Positions 36,032 to 45,939 of a DNA stretch of 64,000 bases are shown piece by piece; the stretch's first letter is position 1, and every line of letters starts with the position of its first letter. The position numbers and the translations under genes were made by a program. This DNA comes from Erythrobacter sp. SCSIO 43205 (GTDB taxonomy: Bacteria; Pseudomonadota; Alphaproteobacteria; Sphingomonadales; Sphingomonadaceae), in the NCBI RefSeq assembly GCF_019904235.1, contig NZ_CP063202.1, forward strand, positions 2,666,001-2,730,000, given 5' to 3'. The notes under the pieces are model-generated. The model made no database searches and was not told where the DNA came from. It saw only the letters and a program-made list of their open reading frames with translations.

Positions 36032-37138
36032 ATGACGAAGCGTATCGTGTGGGGCGTTCTCGCTCTCATCCTTGTCGCGGGCGTTTGGGCCGGGTTCGAA
36101 GTATACCGTGTCTCCGGCCTTGGCACACAGCTCGACACCAAGCTTGCCGGCGAATGCGTGCGCGTCGATGTCGCTCCGGGCGCAGAGGATATTCAATACG
36201 ATCCGGAAACAGGGCTTGCTTTCATCAGCGCCGAAAACCGCCGGGTGATTGACCACAACAACCCTGCGCCGGGGATGGGAACAGCGGAAGGCAACGGCAT
36301 CTATGTTCTTGATGTGAGCGTTCCTTTGGACCAGCTTGGCCAAGCGACCAGAGTGTCACCTGAGGGTTGGGAAGATTTTCGTCCGCACGGCCTGTACCTT
36401 TGGTCGGGCACAGATGACGCTGGCACCGCGATGAAGCGGCTTTTCGTTGTCAATCACAAGAGTATGGCGCGCGAGAACATCGAGCAGAATATCGAGATCT
36501 TCGATGTCGGCGAAGGGGGAATGCTGACCCATCTGGAGAGCGTGTCTTTCCCCGAAATGTATTCCCCCAATGATGTCGTTGCCGTCGGTCCGCGCCAGTT
36601 TTACGCGACGAACGATGTTGTGAACCATGAGGGTTTGGCGCTTTATGCCGAGGTGCTTTTGTCGCTGCCGATTTCAACGGCGGTCTATTTCGACGGGAAG
36701 GAAGGTCGCACCGCTGTAGAGGGGCTCGCTTTCGGTAACGGGATCAACATCTCACCCGATGGCAAGAGCGTGTATATTGCCGAATGGACCGACCGGGAGA
36801 TCGGTTTTTATGATCGCCTCGAAGACAATTCGCTTGTGCTGCGCGCGGCTCATTCCATGCCTGCTGGCGTTGATAATCTGGATGTCGATCCGCAAGGCAA
36901 CATCTGGTTTGGTGGGCTGAGCCGCCTGTTCGACTTTATCGAAAGCATGGAAGACCCGGCGAAAACCGTGGATTCCATCGCGGTCAAGGTGAACCCTGAA
37001 ACAGGCGCTTATCAGACGGTTTTCCAAGCCTTCAACGGAGAGATTAACTCCGCGAGCGCAGCGGCCGTGGCGGGTGACAAGCTCCTTATCGCAACGGTCA
37101 ACGATGCCCATATCCTCGCCTGTCCAAAACCCGATTGA
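36032..37138 (+). CDS. Paraoxonase/arylesterase-like six-bladed propeller
   Basis: A 368-residue protein with an N-terminal hydrophobic anchor (about 5-22) that may be an uncleaved signal. It aligns by eye with animal paraoxonases: PGAEDIQYD (Ca-binding Glu/Asp), FRPHGLYLW (first active His), FVVNHKS (second His), PNDVVAVGPRQFYATND (Asn ligand), FGNGINISPDGKSVYIAEW (Asn ligand) and VDNLDVDPQG (Asp/Asn ligands). PON enzymes are Ca-dependent lactonases and esterases, and bacterial members may cleave acyl-homoserine lactones. The ATG at 36032 follows the SDR stop by two bases, linking it to the acyl-CoA genes. A periplasmic membrane-anchored location is inferred. Confidence 0.85.
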   Translation: MTKRIVWGVLALILVAGVWAGFEVYRVSGLGTQLDTKLAGECVRVDVAPGAEDIQYDPETGLAFISAENRRVIDHNNPAPGMGTAEGNGIYVLDVSVPLDQLGQATRVSPEGWEDFRPHGLYLWSGTDDAGTAMKRLFVVNHKSMARENIEQNIEIFDVGEGGMLTHLESVSFPEMYSPNDVVAVGPRQFYATNDVVNHEGLALYAEVLLSLPISTAVYFDGKEGRTAVEGLAFGNGINISPDGKSVYIAEWTDREIGFYDRLEDNSLVLRAAHSMPAGVDNLDVDPQGNIWFGGLSRLFDFIESMEDPAKTVDSIAVKVNPETGAYQTVFQAFNGEINSASAAAVAGDKLLIATVNDAHILACPKPD

Positions 37139-37190
37139 ACGTCGGGTGAGGACAGGCCGAGGGGCCCGACGAGCGGGCGATTGCCGCTAG

Positions 37191-40100
37191 CTAGGAGCCG
37201 CAATCCTCGCCTTCATCGCACGCCTCATCACCTCCACCTGCATTATCGCGCCAGAAGTCCTCATTGCCCGCGCCCGTCACAGGGTCATCAATGAGAGGAT
37301 CGTCTTCGAACGTTGAGTTCGGTGTGAGGTCAATCAATCCTCCCTGCAGCGGCCCTTCGGGTCGGACTTCGGCCGGGGTGAGGCCGTCATCGATAAGATC
37401 GCGCGTCTCAACTTCGCCCCCGTCACCGGTCGGCTCCAATGGCGTTGGAGTGGGTGTCGGTGTCGGTGTCGGTGTGGGCGTAGGTGTCGGCGTTGGCGTC
37501 GGTGTGGGTGTCGGCGTTGGTGTTGGTGTTGGTGTTGGCGTTGGAGTGCCAGTCGCACACGACGCCGGATCAGCGATAATGCAGCCGTTGATCGTCGAGT
37601 CCACCGCCGGTGTGCTGTCAATCAAAGCAAGAGCAATCGCATCGATACCCGTCGTGCCATCAATCACACCGTTGACAACAATCGGTTGAGGGTTCGCACT
37701 GCCAGTTGTGATGAGAAGCGAGTTGACATCGAACCCGCGCCGGTCATCAAAATCTGTTCCAGGCACGGTGTTCTGGATGAACACATCGCTCGCCCGGGTT
37801 TCGATGCGCAAACGATCAGACCGGATTACACCTTCAGAGCGGTCCACCCCGTCGCTATCGGCAAGACGCAGGTCAATCTCAGATAGCGTAAGACCAGCAA
37901 TATCGCTCAGCGCCTGATCAGTTGCCGCGATGAAATCAGTCGCAAGCACATCAATAGTGCCTGCAAGACCGCCATTGGCATCAAGGACGAAGATCCCGCC
38001 GTTAGCCGTATCAACCCGCATCAGATTGGCTGCATCAAAGACGACATCGGTATCCGCGGTCGCGCCGGTGATTGTGGCATTTCCGAGCACCTCGATGTCG
38101 CCTTGCGAAGTGAAGGTCAGCGGGCTGGACTGGCCGAACGTCTGAGCAAAATTGCCCATCCCGTCTCCGGCAATCACATCAAGTTGATCCACCAGAATAA
38201 GTGCATCAAGGCCCGATCCACTCGACAGCGCGGTGAAGCTCAAGCTGCCGCCGGACGTGATCCGCATCAGTTCGGTGTTATCGATTTGATAGGGGTTGGT
38301 GTCGTTGAAATCGCCACCAATGACCATATCGCCCGTTGTCTCGAACCCGATCGAGAAGGTGCGCGTCTCGCTCCCGATGATGCTATCGCTTCCCAATGCA
38401 ACATCGCCAGAAATCACCCTGATCGCTTCGCCCAGCGCTGTACCGTTGACCGCATCAAAGAGCCCTCCGGCATCGACGCTGAGCAATGTGCCTGCATCCG
38501 CAATGCCTTCGATCACAACTGCGCCAGCGGCCATCAAGCTGATATTGCTGCCGCTCGCATCGTTGACAAGCAGATCGCCGTTGGCGCTTTCGAGCGCAAC
38601 GTTGCGGGTCGCATTCGCGAGGCGTGCTTCAAGCATTCCCTGCGAGGAAACGATCACATCGCCGTCATTGGCAAGGGCTTCGATAGTGAGATTGGTGCTC
38701 GACCCGATATCAACGCCATTCCCTTCGGCGGTGAGAAGATTGGCGACAACCGCATCTGCGACAGTGACCTGACCACCGTTGCTCAGGAGGTTCGCTTCAC
38801 TGGCGTTAAGCGTGCCAAGGTTGATATCGCCAATTGCGCCGATATTCGTCACGACACTGGTGACAAGGCTGCCATTTGATGATCCGTTGGCAGACAGTGG
38901 CGCGCCGAATGGCGATGACCCGCCGACAGCTGACGCCCCACCTCCCCTAGGAGTGCCTGCGGCAAGGCCAACCGTACCATTTGCTGAAAGCAACGAACCC
39001 TGGATGGTTTCGTCGGCATTCATGCTGACGTTCGTGCCAGCGAGAACCGAAACAAAGTCGATTTGCGAAGCCCGGAGATCGACCAGCCCGCCCGCACTCG
39101 AATTGCCCAGGTCAGCGGGTCCAGCCACATCGATCACAATATCGCCATCGGTAATGATGGAGTTCAGCCCGGTCCTGATAGAGCCGCTGCCATTAGCAAT
39201 AAAGTCGCCGGCCGCTTCCGCGTGTTCGACATCGATATTGCCCGCTGCATCAATCAGAATATCAGCGCCAGACAAGGTGTTGACGATAGTGACGCCAAGA
39301 TCGGTGGCGGTGACATCCACTGTATCGCCTGCATCAATTTCATCGACATCAACAAAGCCGCCATCGATTGTGACGAGCCCTGCGCTCAATATCTGGCCAC
39401 CCGCAGCAGATCCACCGGCGCTGATAGAGACATCGCTGCCTTCCAGCACACCGAAGAAGACGTTACCTCCGTTAAGGCCGATCCCGCCGCTGACAATCGA
39501 AAGATCGAGAGTGACATCGCCAGCTGCCGACAGGAATACATCCGAAGGTGAGAACGCTTCACCAATGTTGATGTCTCCGCCCGCAGACAGATCAATGCTG
39601 GCACCGCCCTGATTGAAGAAGCCGGCGATAAAGCTGCCGGGAACTTCATAAAAGCCGGGAGATGTGCCCGTTTCATTGACGAGAGTAAGCTCACCGCCCG
39701 TGGCAATGCCGCCAACGATGATGGAATCGCCCACAGTAATGCCGATGTCCTGCGAGCTGAACAGCGTGCCAGTGCCAAGCAGGCTTCCCGCAGCCGCGAT
39801 CAAAATCTGGTCGGCATCAATGTTTGCATCGCGAAGATCAACATTGCCGGTCAGACTTTCAGCAAAGAACGTCCCGCTTGCATCAAGCTGAGTGTCTATG
39901 CCGTTAGTGCCCATCACGATGTCGTTGCGCGTCTGGATCGAAATGTCGCTCGCCTCGACCACCGCTTGCTCAATGAACAGCTGGATCGTGTCGTTATTGC
40001 TGGAAAGCCCGATTTCGATGACGTTTTGTGCGTCCATGTCGCCAAGGCAGATGATGCCTTCAAGGCATGGACCGGTGAGCAGGCCGGCATCATCGCTCAG

Positions 40101-43100
40101 GCTTGAGAAGCCCGCGCTTGGCGCATCGCGCACATCGGCCTTGATCGATCCGGCAGTCAGTGAACTGTCCAGTCCCTCAACCGCATCACCTTCGAGCACG
40201 ATGGCTGCGTCATTGGCGTTCAGCGTACCGTCAATGACAAGCGAGGCAATGGGCGTTGAGGGAAGCGACAAAAGCGCTTCTTCGCCGCCTGCGATCAAGA
40301 GCAGATTGGGGCCGCCGTCGAACGGCGATGCCGGGTCGATCAGGTCAGTGGGGCTGTTCGCCGCCGAAAGCTCGGCGCCCGCCTCGACGATGATGTCATC
40401 GCCCGTGTTCACGATCAGAGCATTGTCCGCCGCTGTGACAGAGCCGCCCGCGAACAGCGCGTTTCCGCCCGCTCTGATATCAATATCGGCATAGCTGGTG
40501 ACGGTGCCGGTGATCGTTGAGTTGGCGAGGAAGTCGTATACGAACACGCCTCCGCCAAAATCAATCCGGCCTGCATCGATGATGAGCCCGCGGAAATTGC
40601 TTACCCCTTGCGGCCCGATGACGCTCGCATCGTTGAGCGCGACACTGCCTTGCGCGGTGAGCACGATTGCTGGCCCTGCACGAAGGTCGTTGGCGGTGAT
40701 GGTCCCGACTGCTGTGATCAATTGCTCGCCGAGCGAATTGAATATCGTGTCATCACCCGATGTGAATGATCCACCAAGATTTGCGGTCAGGCTTTGCCCG
40801 ACATCAACCGTAAGTGTGCCTGCGGTGTTGCCGCTATGCGTTGCATCCAGGTCACCACTTGCGTTGAAGGTGGCACCTTGGGTAACTACGAATTGGCCGT
40901 CGTTCTCCATATCGATGATGATGTCGCCGGTCACATCTGCAAGGAACGGTCCGTCAACCGTGACAGGGCCGCTATCCGATGCGATCAGGAGTGATCCCGT
41001 AGCGGTTCCAGGCGCACCCGTTGCATCAATCGTGAGACTGCCAAGGGTGATCAGGCCACCGGGCGAAGTTGATGTGTCACTGATCGTGACCTGACCGCCG
41101 CCTCCACCAACGCCCGCAGCGGTGATGGTGACATTGCCAAGACTGACGATGCCCGGGCTGCCTTCGATCACCTCGATTGTTGGAGCGCCGCCAAAGCCAA
41201 CTCCTGCCGTGCCGCTCACGCCAACAACACTGCCAGTGCCGTCCGCGCCGCCAAGGCCGCCTTGCCCCCCTTGCCCCGTTGCGATCAGGTCAACATCATC
41301 AATGTTGATCGTTGCGCCAACAGCGCTGATCAGAGGCGAGCCGCCTGTGCCGATACCGCCCGCACCGCCATTGCCAACATCCTGCGCCTGCAGGGCAGTG
41401 CCGCCGCTACCGCCAACACCGCCAACACCGGCTCCAGACAAGCTGAATGCACCAGTGTTCTGAATGATCGTGACTTCGCCGCCGGTCGCCGCGGTAATCG
41501 CCGCACTGCCCCCAATTGCATTGCCGCCAGCGCCACCGCTGCCAGCCGTTCCGCCGACCTCGTTATCTTGCCCAACGCCGCCTGCGCCGCCCAGACTGTC
41601 GGCATCCAGTGAGAACAGTGATGCATCGATTGAAATGAGCGCATTGTCTTCGACCGCAAGACTTGCCGAGCCGCCCACAGCGCTACCACCGTTACCGCCA
41701 TCGCCGCTCGGATCAAGAGACAGAACGCCGCGTGATCCAAGGCCACCGGCAGCGCCCGTTGCCCCCGCAATAATCGAAACGACCGAATTGGCCTGAAAGT
41801 TGGCGTTCGGGCCTGAGACGAGCAATACGGCATCACCCCCTGTTGCACCGCCCCCGCTTGCGCCATTTGAGATCAAGCCGCCTTCGACGATCCCCGCCGC
41901 GCCGCCTGTTGCGGTTGCGTCAATGGTCAGCGCTTCAAAGACGACCGAAACATCGTTGATCGCAAGTTGCGCTGTGCCGCCTGTGCCATTGCCGCCATCG
42001 CCTGCAACCGCACCCTGACCGCCTTCACCGCCGATGCCTTGCGCGAGGACAGAATATTCCTTGGGTGCCGCATCATCCTGATTAAGCGAGATAAGCGCGT
42101 TGCCGCCCGTGCCGTTGCCGCCAAGACCGCCAATACCCTGTGCTATGCCGGACTGGAAACCGATCCTGCTGTCACCGCCTTCGCCGCCTGTACCGCTTGC
42201 GTTGACGCTCAACGTTTCAAAGGTGAGATTACCAGCGGTGTCGTTAAACACGGCGGTTCCGCCCACCCCTGATCCGCCAGCGCCGCCAGCGAAGTCGGGA
42301 TTGCCGTTGAAGTCGGGGAAGCTGTCTCCGCCCTCGCCGCCATAGGCCTGCGTGGAAACGACAACCGCGGTCGCGTTCACTGTTGCAGTGCCGTCCAGAT
42401 TGAAGGTTGCAGTGCCGCCCTCAGAATCGCCGCCATTTCCACCAAGAGTTCCGCTTGAATCGCCAGCCTCGCCGCCGAACGGCCCAAAGCCCAGATCGCG
42501 GTTGCCCGTTGCTTCAACCCTGAGAGTGTTTGTAACCGTAAGATCGCCTGAAATCGCATTGAAGGTAGCAGTGCCGCCAAGCGCATTGCCTCCATCACCG
42601 CCATTCGTGCCATCTTCGAGATTTCCGCCCGCACCAAATCCACCAACGCCGCTCGCAGTGATGTCGAGATCGTCGATGCTTGCGCTTCCGCCGTTAAGGT
42701 TAAAGACAACGCTTCCACCAACACCATCACCACCAGCGCCCGTGTTTTCGAGGCCGTTGACCGGGTTAAAGGTTCCGATGCCGAAATCGCCTCCCGGTCC
42801 GCCTTCGCCGATGGAAGATACGCTTATCTCGGCCGCGGTGAGCGAGCCGCCAAGGACGTTGAATTGGGTAAGGCCGCCCCTGCCCGTGCTGCCTGAACCC
42901 TCAAAGAAAGTATCAAGAACTTCGCTGTCAAAGGCAAAGCTGCCATCGGTGCCCGCGAACAGATCGTCGAGGTTAAGAACGCCGTTATTGCCTTGAACGG
43001 TGATGTCGACGGTGCCGCCGACACCTTCGCCGACATTGTTATTGGTGCTGCCGCTTGGGAAAGCGAAGCCATTGGCATCAAGGAAAAGGAAACGTGAAAA

Positions 43101-45920
43101 ACTGATCGTCCCATCATCGGCAAGAAGCGTGATGGTGCCGCCTTGGCCGCTCCCAGAGGTGCTGCTTGCGCCGGCTGCGCCAGTGCCATCGGCGCGCACG
43201 GAGCTGAAATCGGCAACATTGATGGTGCCGGAATTGGTCGCCGCGATGGTGACGTTGCCGCCCTGCGTCAAATCGGCGACCTCACCAAATCCTGCAAAAG
43301 AACTGCCCGCGCTCGCCCCGACAAACAGGCGGTTCGCAATCAGCAGGCCATTATTGGCGGTAACACTCACATCGCCAGCCTGCGTCAGGGGACCGGGGGC
43401 ACCAAGGAAAGCCCCTGCATCTATCGAAAGAGTTCCGCCAATCGTCAGGCCCGCACCTGTATTAAATCCTGTGTCGGTTACGCTGACCGCGACTGTATCG
43501 GTAACAGCCGCACCAGTTCCACCGGTCGTCTCGGCAATGATGTCAATGGAACCGGAGACATCAACCAGCGTGTCCGGATTTGCGATATTAATGATCGCGC
43601 CGCCACGCTGCGCCTGTCCCAAGAAGAAATCGTCAAGTCCAAGCGAAGAACTTTCCGCATTCGCTGAAACGTCAACGAAGATGTCTCCAAAGAAATGCGC
43701 CCCGCCAAGGATGTTGAGAGTGAATTGACCCGCGTCAGCATCATTGGATTGGGCGACGGCAGGGTCAGAACCGCGGCTGGCGAGAGCGCTTGCGTCCACA
43801 CTCAGCGCCCCTAGGTTCACACCGCCGCTCAAAAGGTCGATTGTGACATCCCCGGCGGTCGAACTGCTGCCTTGAGCGCCATCGCGGCGTACCTGATCCG
43901 CAGTGCCAGCCCTCCGGCCAGAAGTGTCGATCGAAAGCGTGCCTCCGACATTGAGGAAGGCATTGTCCACGATCAGCGAAACATTGCCCCCTTGCGCTGA
44001 ACCGTTGCGGATTTCGCCGCTTCCGCCATTGGCAGACGTGTCGATTGTAAAGCTGCCGCCGACGTCAATATTGGCGCCATCGACCACCGATATCGAGATG
44101 TCGCCGCCCACACCATCGGTGCCAATCCCAGTGCCGCCATTGTTGCGAATGGTTGCAATGTCATCCAGACCGCGCCCGCTCGCATCGAGAGTGAGGTTCC
44201 CTCCGACAGAGAGAGTGCCACCATCAGGCGCACTGATGTTGCCATCGAACTCGACCGCGAAATTGACATTTCCGCCAGCGCTTGCGCCATCGCCGGTCGC
44301 CACGGACAAAGAGCCTGTCACATCAATCACGCCGACCTGATTAACCAGCAGATTGACGTCGTTTCCGGCAATGAGGGTGAGATCGGCTGTATCGTCGGTA
44401 GAACCGACCGTGACACCTGGCCCACTGAATGATGGATTGTCGAAAGCCTGGAGATTGATAGTATCTTCAGCAAACGCGATAGTATCAGCGGTCAGTTCGG
44501 CTGCTTCGATCGTGATGTTGCCCGCAGCACCCCCATCGATAGTGGTGTCGAGGACGTTGACCGAGACTTCGGTAAGGGTGCCGCCGACATCGACAAACAA
44601 TTCTTGCCGTTCAACACGATTGCCTGTCGTCAGCACAATGACACCGTTGACGATATCAGCAGAACCCGCCGCCTGATAGCCGATGTTCCCACCAAGCAGC
44701 ATGGTTAGGGCATCGTTCTTGGGCACGGCGACGAAATACATCACCTGTCCATCGTCAATCGCCAGCGAAGATGGTCCGCTTGTAGTGCCCGAATGAACGA
44801 TCCCGTTTTCATCTTCGGTGCCAACACCAACGGTGATGTCAAAGAGGTTGTTCTGAATGGTCAAAACGGCTTCTTCGGCAGCGACGAAAGCAGCCGATCC
44901 GTTGACGTTGATATTACCGCGCTGCTCAATTCGCGGAGCGACCATGGCGATATAGGAATCGCTGTTAGTGGCCTGAATCGAAGCGAGATTTTCCACCACA
45001 ATTGCCGATGCGGGGTCGCTCACGCCAGTAAAGTTGATCGCGGAAGGATTGGCCACGACATCATTGGGATCAATGGTGCTGGTGCTCAAAAGCAGGCTGC
45101 CAATGTTGAAATTCGCAGTCGATCCGATGATCAGGCCGCCAGCGCTTGAGAACCAGATATTCCCGCCAATGGCGTTGCCGCCAAGGACAGTTGATTCAAC
45201 ATTGCCGTCAATGCGTACCGGGCTCGCAACACCCGGGGTCGTGATCCGGTTGAGGACAGTGTAGTCGCTCGCGGCAGATGTAAAAAACAGATTGTTTCCT
45301 GCATCGAGGAATGAAACAGGAGCGCCCGTCCCAGACGCAGTCGTTGTCCAGTCGATAATTGCCGAAGTTCCAAGGATCTCGACCGTATCGCCAACAGACG
45401 AGGGGGTGAAATTGACTTCGGTGGATTCAAACAGGGCGTTTGCATTGACGGAAATGCCGTTCGCGCTCGTCGCGGCAAGTGGCGCGCGCGGGGTTATTGC
45501 CAGCGTTGGCGCGCTGTTCGCGGTGGTCGCAACGCTAACCGATGGCGTTTGCGGAGCCGTGTTGACCGACATCACCACTGGCTGAGGCGGTGCAACCATG
45601 CTGTTCATGGAAGTTGGTGCGCTGGCACGCCGCGCAAGCGCACGCGTTGTGACCATCGGCGTCGGAGCACGCGCCGCGCTATTTGCGGAAGGATTATATA
45701 GTGATCGTTGACCCCGGCCAAGCGCCCGCATTTCAGGCGCGGACTGTGGTACATCCTGCGCGTGGGCCCGCATTTGCGGTGCCCCCATAATGGGGGAAGA
45801 TTGCGCAAATGCAGGCGCGCCGCCTGCCACCAAAGCAGAGGCCGCCGCAAGGGCAGATGCGCTGCGCAGCCAGTTCAAACGCAGACCGTTGCGATGGGCC
45901 GGATTGGTTGGATTAATCAT
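37191..45920 (-). CDS. Giant TpsA-type exoprotein (filamentous-haemagglutinin-like)
   Basis: A 2909-residue exoprotein. The signal peptide (about 1-40, ending PAFA-QS) is followed by a Met/Ala/Pro-rich linker. A TPS secretion domain spans about residues 150-420, including GGNIWFSSAGGLIIGS and NFNIGSLLLST. Beyond this lies a long right-handed beta-helix-type region of short repeats, very Gly/Asn-rich in the middle (GGxGG tracts encoded about 41100-43000), then 18 Thr-Pro pairs and an acidic 82-residue tail ending in CDEGEDC. Only six Cys are seen, in three close pairs. It is the last gene of the CHAT-TpsB-TpsA operon; the ATG at 45920 has a GGGGGA site. It is probably secreted through the adjacent TpsB, with adhesin, biofilm or toxin-carrier roles possible. 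No toxin domain is recognised. Confidence 0.9.
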   Translation of the reverse strand: MINPTNPAHRNGLRLNWLRSASALAAASALVAGGAPAFAQSSPIMGAPQMRAHAQDVPQSAPEMRALGRGQRSLYNPSANSAARAPTPMVTTRALARRASAPTSMNSMVAPPQPVVMSVNTAPQTPSVSVATTANSAPTLAITPRAPLAATSANGISVNANALFESTEVNFTPSSVGDTVEILGTSAIIDWTTTASGTGAPVSFLDAGNNLFFTSAASDYTVLNRITTPGVASPVRIDGNVESTVLGGNAIGGNIWFSSAGGLIIGSTANFNIGSLLLSTSTIDPNDVVANPSAINFTGVSDPASAIVVENLASIQATNSDSYIAMVAPRIEQRGNINVNGSAAFVAAEEAVLTIQNNLFDITVGVGTEDENGIVHSGTTSGPSSLAIDDGQVMYFVAVPKNDALTMLLGGNIGYQAAGSADIVNGVIVLTTGNRVERQELFVDVGGTLTEVSVNVLDTTIDGGAAGNITIEAAELTADTIAFAEDTINLQAFDNPSFSGPGVTVGSTDDTADLTLIAGNDVNLLVNQVGVIDVTGSLSVATGDGASAGGNVNFAVEFDGNISAPDGGTLSVGGNLTLDASGRGLDDIATIRNNGGTGIGTDGVGGDISISVVDGANIDVGGSFTIDTSANGGSGEIRNGSAQGGNVSLIVDNAFLNVGGTLSIDTSGRRAGTADQVRRDGAQGSSSTAGDVTIDLLSGGVNLGALSVDASALASRGSDPAVAQSNDADAGQFTLNILGGAHFFGDIFVDVSANAESSSLGLDDFFLGQAQRGGAIINIANPDTLVDVSGSIDIIAETTGGTGAAVTDTVAVSVTDTGFNTGAGLTIGGTLSIDAGAFLGAPGPLTQAGDVSVTANNGLLIANRLFVGASAGSSFAGFGEVADLTQGGNVTIAATNSGTINVADFSSVRADGTGAAGASSTSGSGQGGTITLLADDGTISFSRFLFLDANGFAFPSGSTNNNVGEGVGGTVDITVQGNNGVLNLDDLFAGTDGSFAFDSEVLDTFFEGSGSTGRGGLTQFNVLGGSLTAAEISVSSIGEGGPGGDFGIGTFNPVNGLENTGAGGDGVGGSVVFNLNGGSASIDDLDITASGVGGFGAGGNLEDGTNGGDGGNALGGTATFNAISGDLTVTNTLRVEATGNRDLGFGPFGGEAGDSSGTLGGNGGDSEGGTATFNLDGTATVNATAVVVSTQAYGGEGGDSFPDFNGNPDFAGGAGGSGVGGTAVFNDTAGNLTFETLSVNASGTGGEGGDSRIGFQSGIAQGIGGLGGNGTGGNALISLNQDDAAPKEYSVLAQGIGGEGGQGAVAGDGGNGTGGTAQLAINDVSVVFEALTIDATATGGAAGIVEGGLISNGASGGGATGGDAVLLVSGPNANFQANSVVSIIAGATGAAGGLGSRGVLSLDPSGDGGNGGSAVGGSASLAVEDNALISIDASLFSLDADSLGGAGGVGQDNEVGGTAGSGGAGGNAIGGSAAITAATGGEVTIIQNTGAFSLSGAGVGGVGGSGGTALQAQDVGNGGAGGIGTGGSPLISAVGATINIDDVDLIATGQGGQGGLGGADGTGSVVGVSGTAGVGFGGAPTIEVIEGSPGIVSLGNVTITAAGVGGGGGQVTISDTSTSPGGLITLGSLTIDATGAPGTATGSLLIASDSGPVTVDGPFLADVTGDIIIDMENDGQFVVTQGATFNASGDLDATHSGNTAGTLTVDVGQSLTANLGGSFTSGDDTIFNSLGEQLITAVGTITANDLRAGPAIVLTAQGSVALNDASVIGPQGVSNFRGLIIDAGRIDFGGGVFVYDFLANSTITGTVTSYADIDIRAGGNALFAGGSVTAADNALIVNTGDDIIVEAGAELSAANSPTDLIDPASPFDGGPNLLLIAGGEEALLSLPSTPIASLVIDGTLNANDAAIVLEGDAVEGLDSSLTAGSIKADVRDAPSAGFSSLSDDAGLLTGPCLEGIICLGDMDAQNVIEIGLSSNNDTIQLFIEQAVVEASDISIQTRNDIVMGTNGIDTQLDASGTFFAESLTGNVDLRDANIDADQILIAAAGSLLGTGTLFSSQDIGITVGDSIIVGGIATGGELTLVNETGTSPGFYEVPGSFIAGFFNQGGASIDLSAGGDINIGEAFSPSDVFLSAAGDVTLDLSIVSGGIGLNGGNVFFGVLEGSDVSISAGGSAAGGQILSAGLVTIDGGFVDVDEIDAGDTVDVTATDLGVTIVNTLSGADILIDAAGNIDVEHAEAAGDFIANGSGSIRTGLNSIITDGDIVIDVAGPADLGNSSAGGLVDLRASQIDFVSVLAGTNVSMNADETIQGSLLSANGTVGLAAGTPRGGGASAVGGSSPFGAPLSANGSSNGSLVTSVVTNIGAIGDINLGTLNASEANLLSNGGQVTVADAVVANLLTAEGNGVDIGSSTNLTIEALANDGDVIVSSQGMLEARLANATRNVALESANGDLLVNDASGSNISLMAAGAVVIEGIADAGTLLSVDAGGLFDAVNGTALGEAIRVISGDVALGSDSIIGSETRTFSIGFETTGDMVIGGDFNDTNPYQIDNTELMRITSGGSLSFTALSSGSGLDALILVDQLDVIAGDGMGNFAQTFGQSSPLTFTSQGDIEVLGNATITGATADTDVVFDAANLMRVDTANGGIFVLDANGGLAGTIDVLATDFIAATDQALSDIAGLTLSEIDLRLADSDGVDRSEGVIRSDRLRIETRASDVFIQNTVPGTDFDDRRGFDVNSLLITTGSANPQPIVVNGVIDGTTGIDAIALALIDSTPAVDSTINGCIIADPASCATGTPTPTPTPTPTPTPTPTPTPTPTPTPTPTPTPTPTPLEPTGDGGEVETRDLIDDGLTPAEVRPEGPLQGGLIDLTPNSTFEDDPLIDDPVTGAGNEDFWRDNAGGGDEACDEGEDCGS
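37440..37547 (-). repeat. 18-copy hexamer tandem repeat encoding (Thr-Pro)18
   Basis: 108 bases of six-base units, each an ACN-CCN codon pair on the minus strand, inside the TpsA gene just before its acidic tail. Codons vary at third positions (ACC, ACG, ACA, ACT), so the array is diverged rather than freshly expanded. Because each unit is two codons, copy-number change stays in frame and would alter linker length. Confidence 0.95.
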
Positions 45921-45939
45921 TTTGTTCCCCCGCACCTGA

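Noticed and set aside
37440..37547. Tandem array considered as a CRISPR or non-coding satellite
   Set aside because: The unit is six bases with no spacers and reads in frame as Thr-Pro within TpsA.
38103..44676. Many long plus-strand reading frames opposite the TpsA gene
   Set aside because: They mirror a repetitive, GC-rich minus-strand gene. They have Pro/Ala/Ser-rich low-complexity translations, no ribosome-binding sites and no family features.
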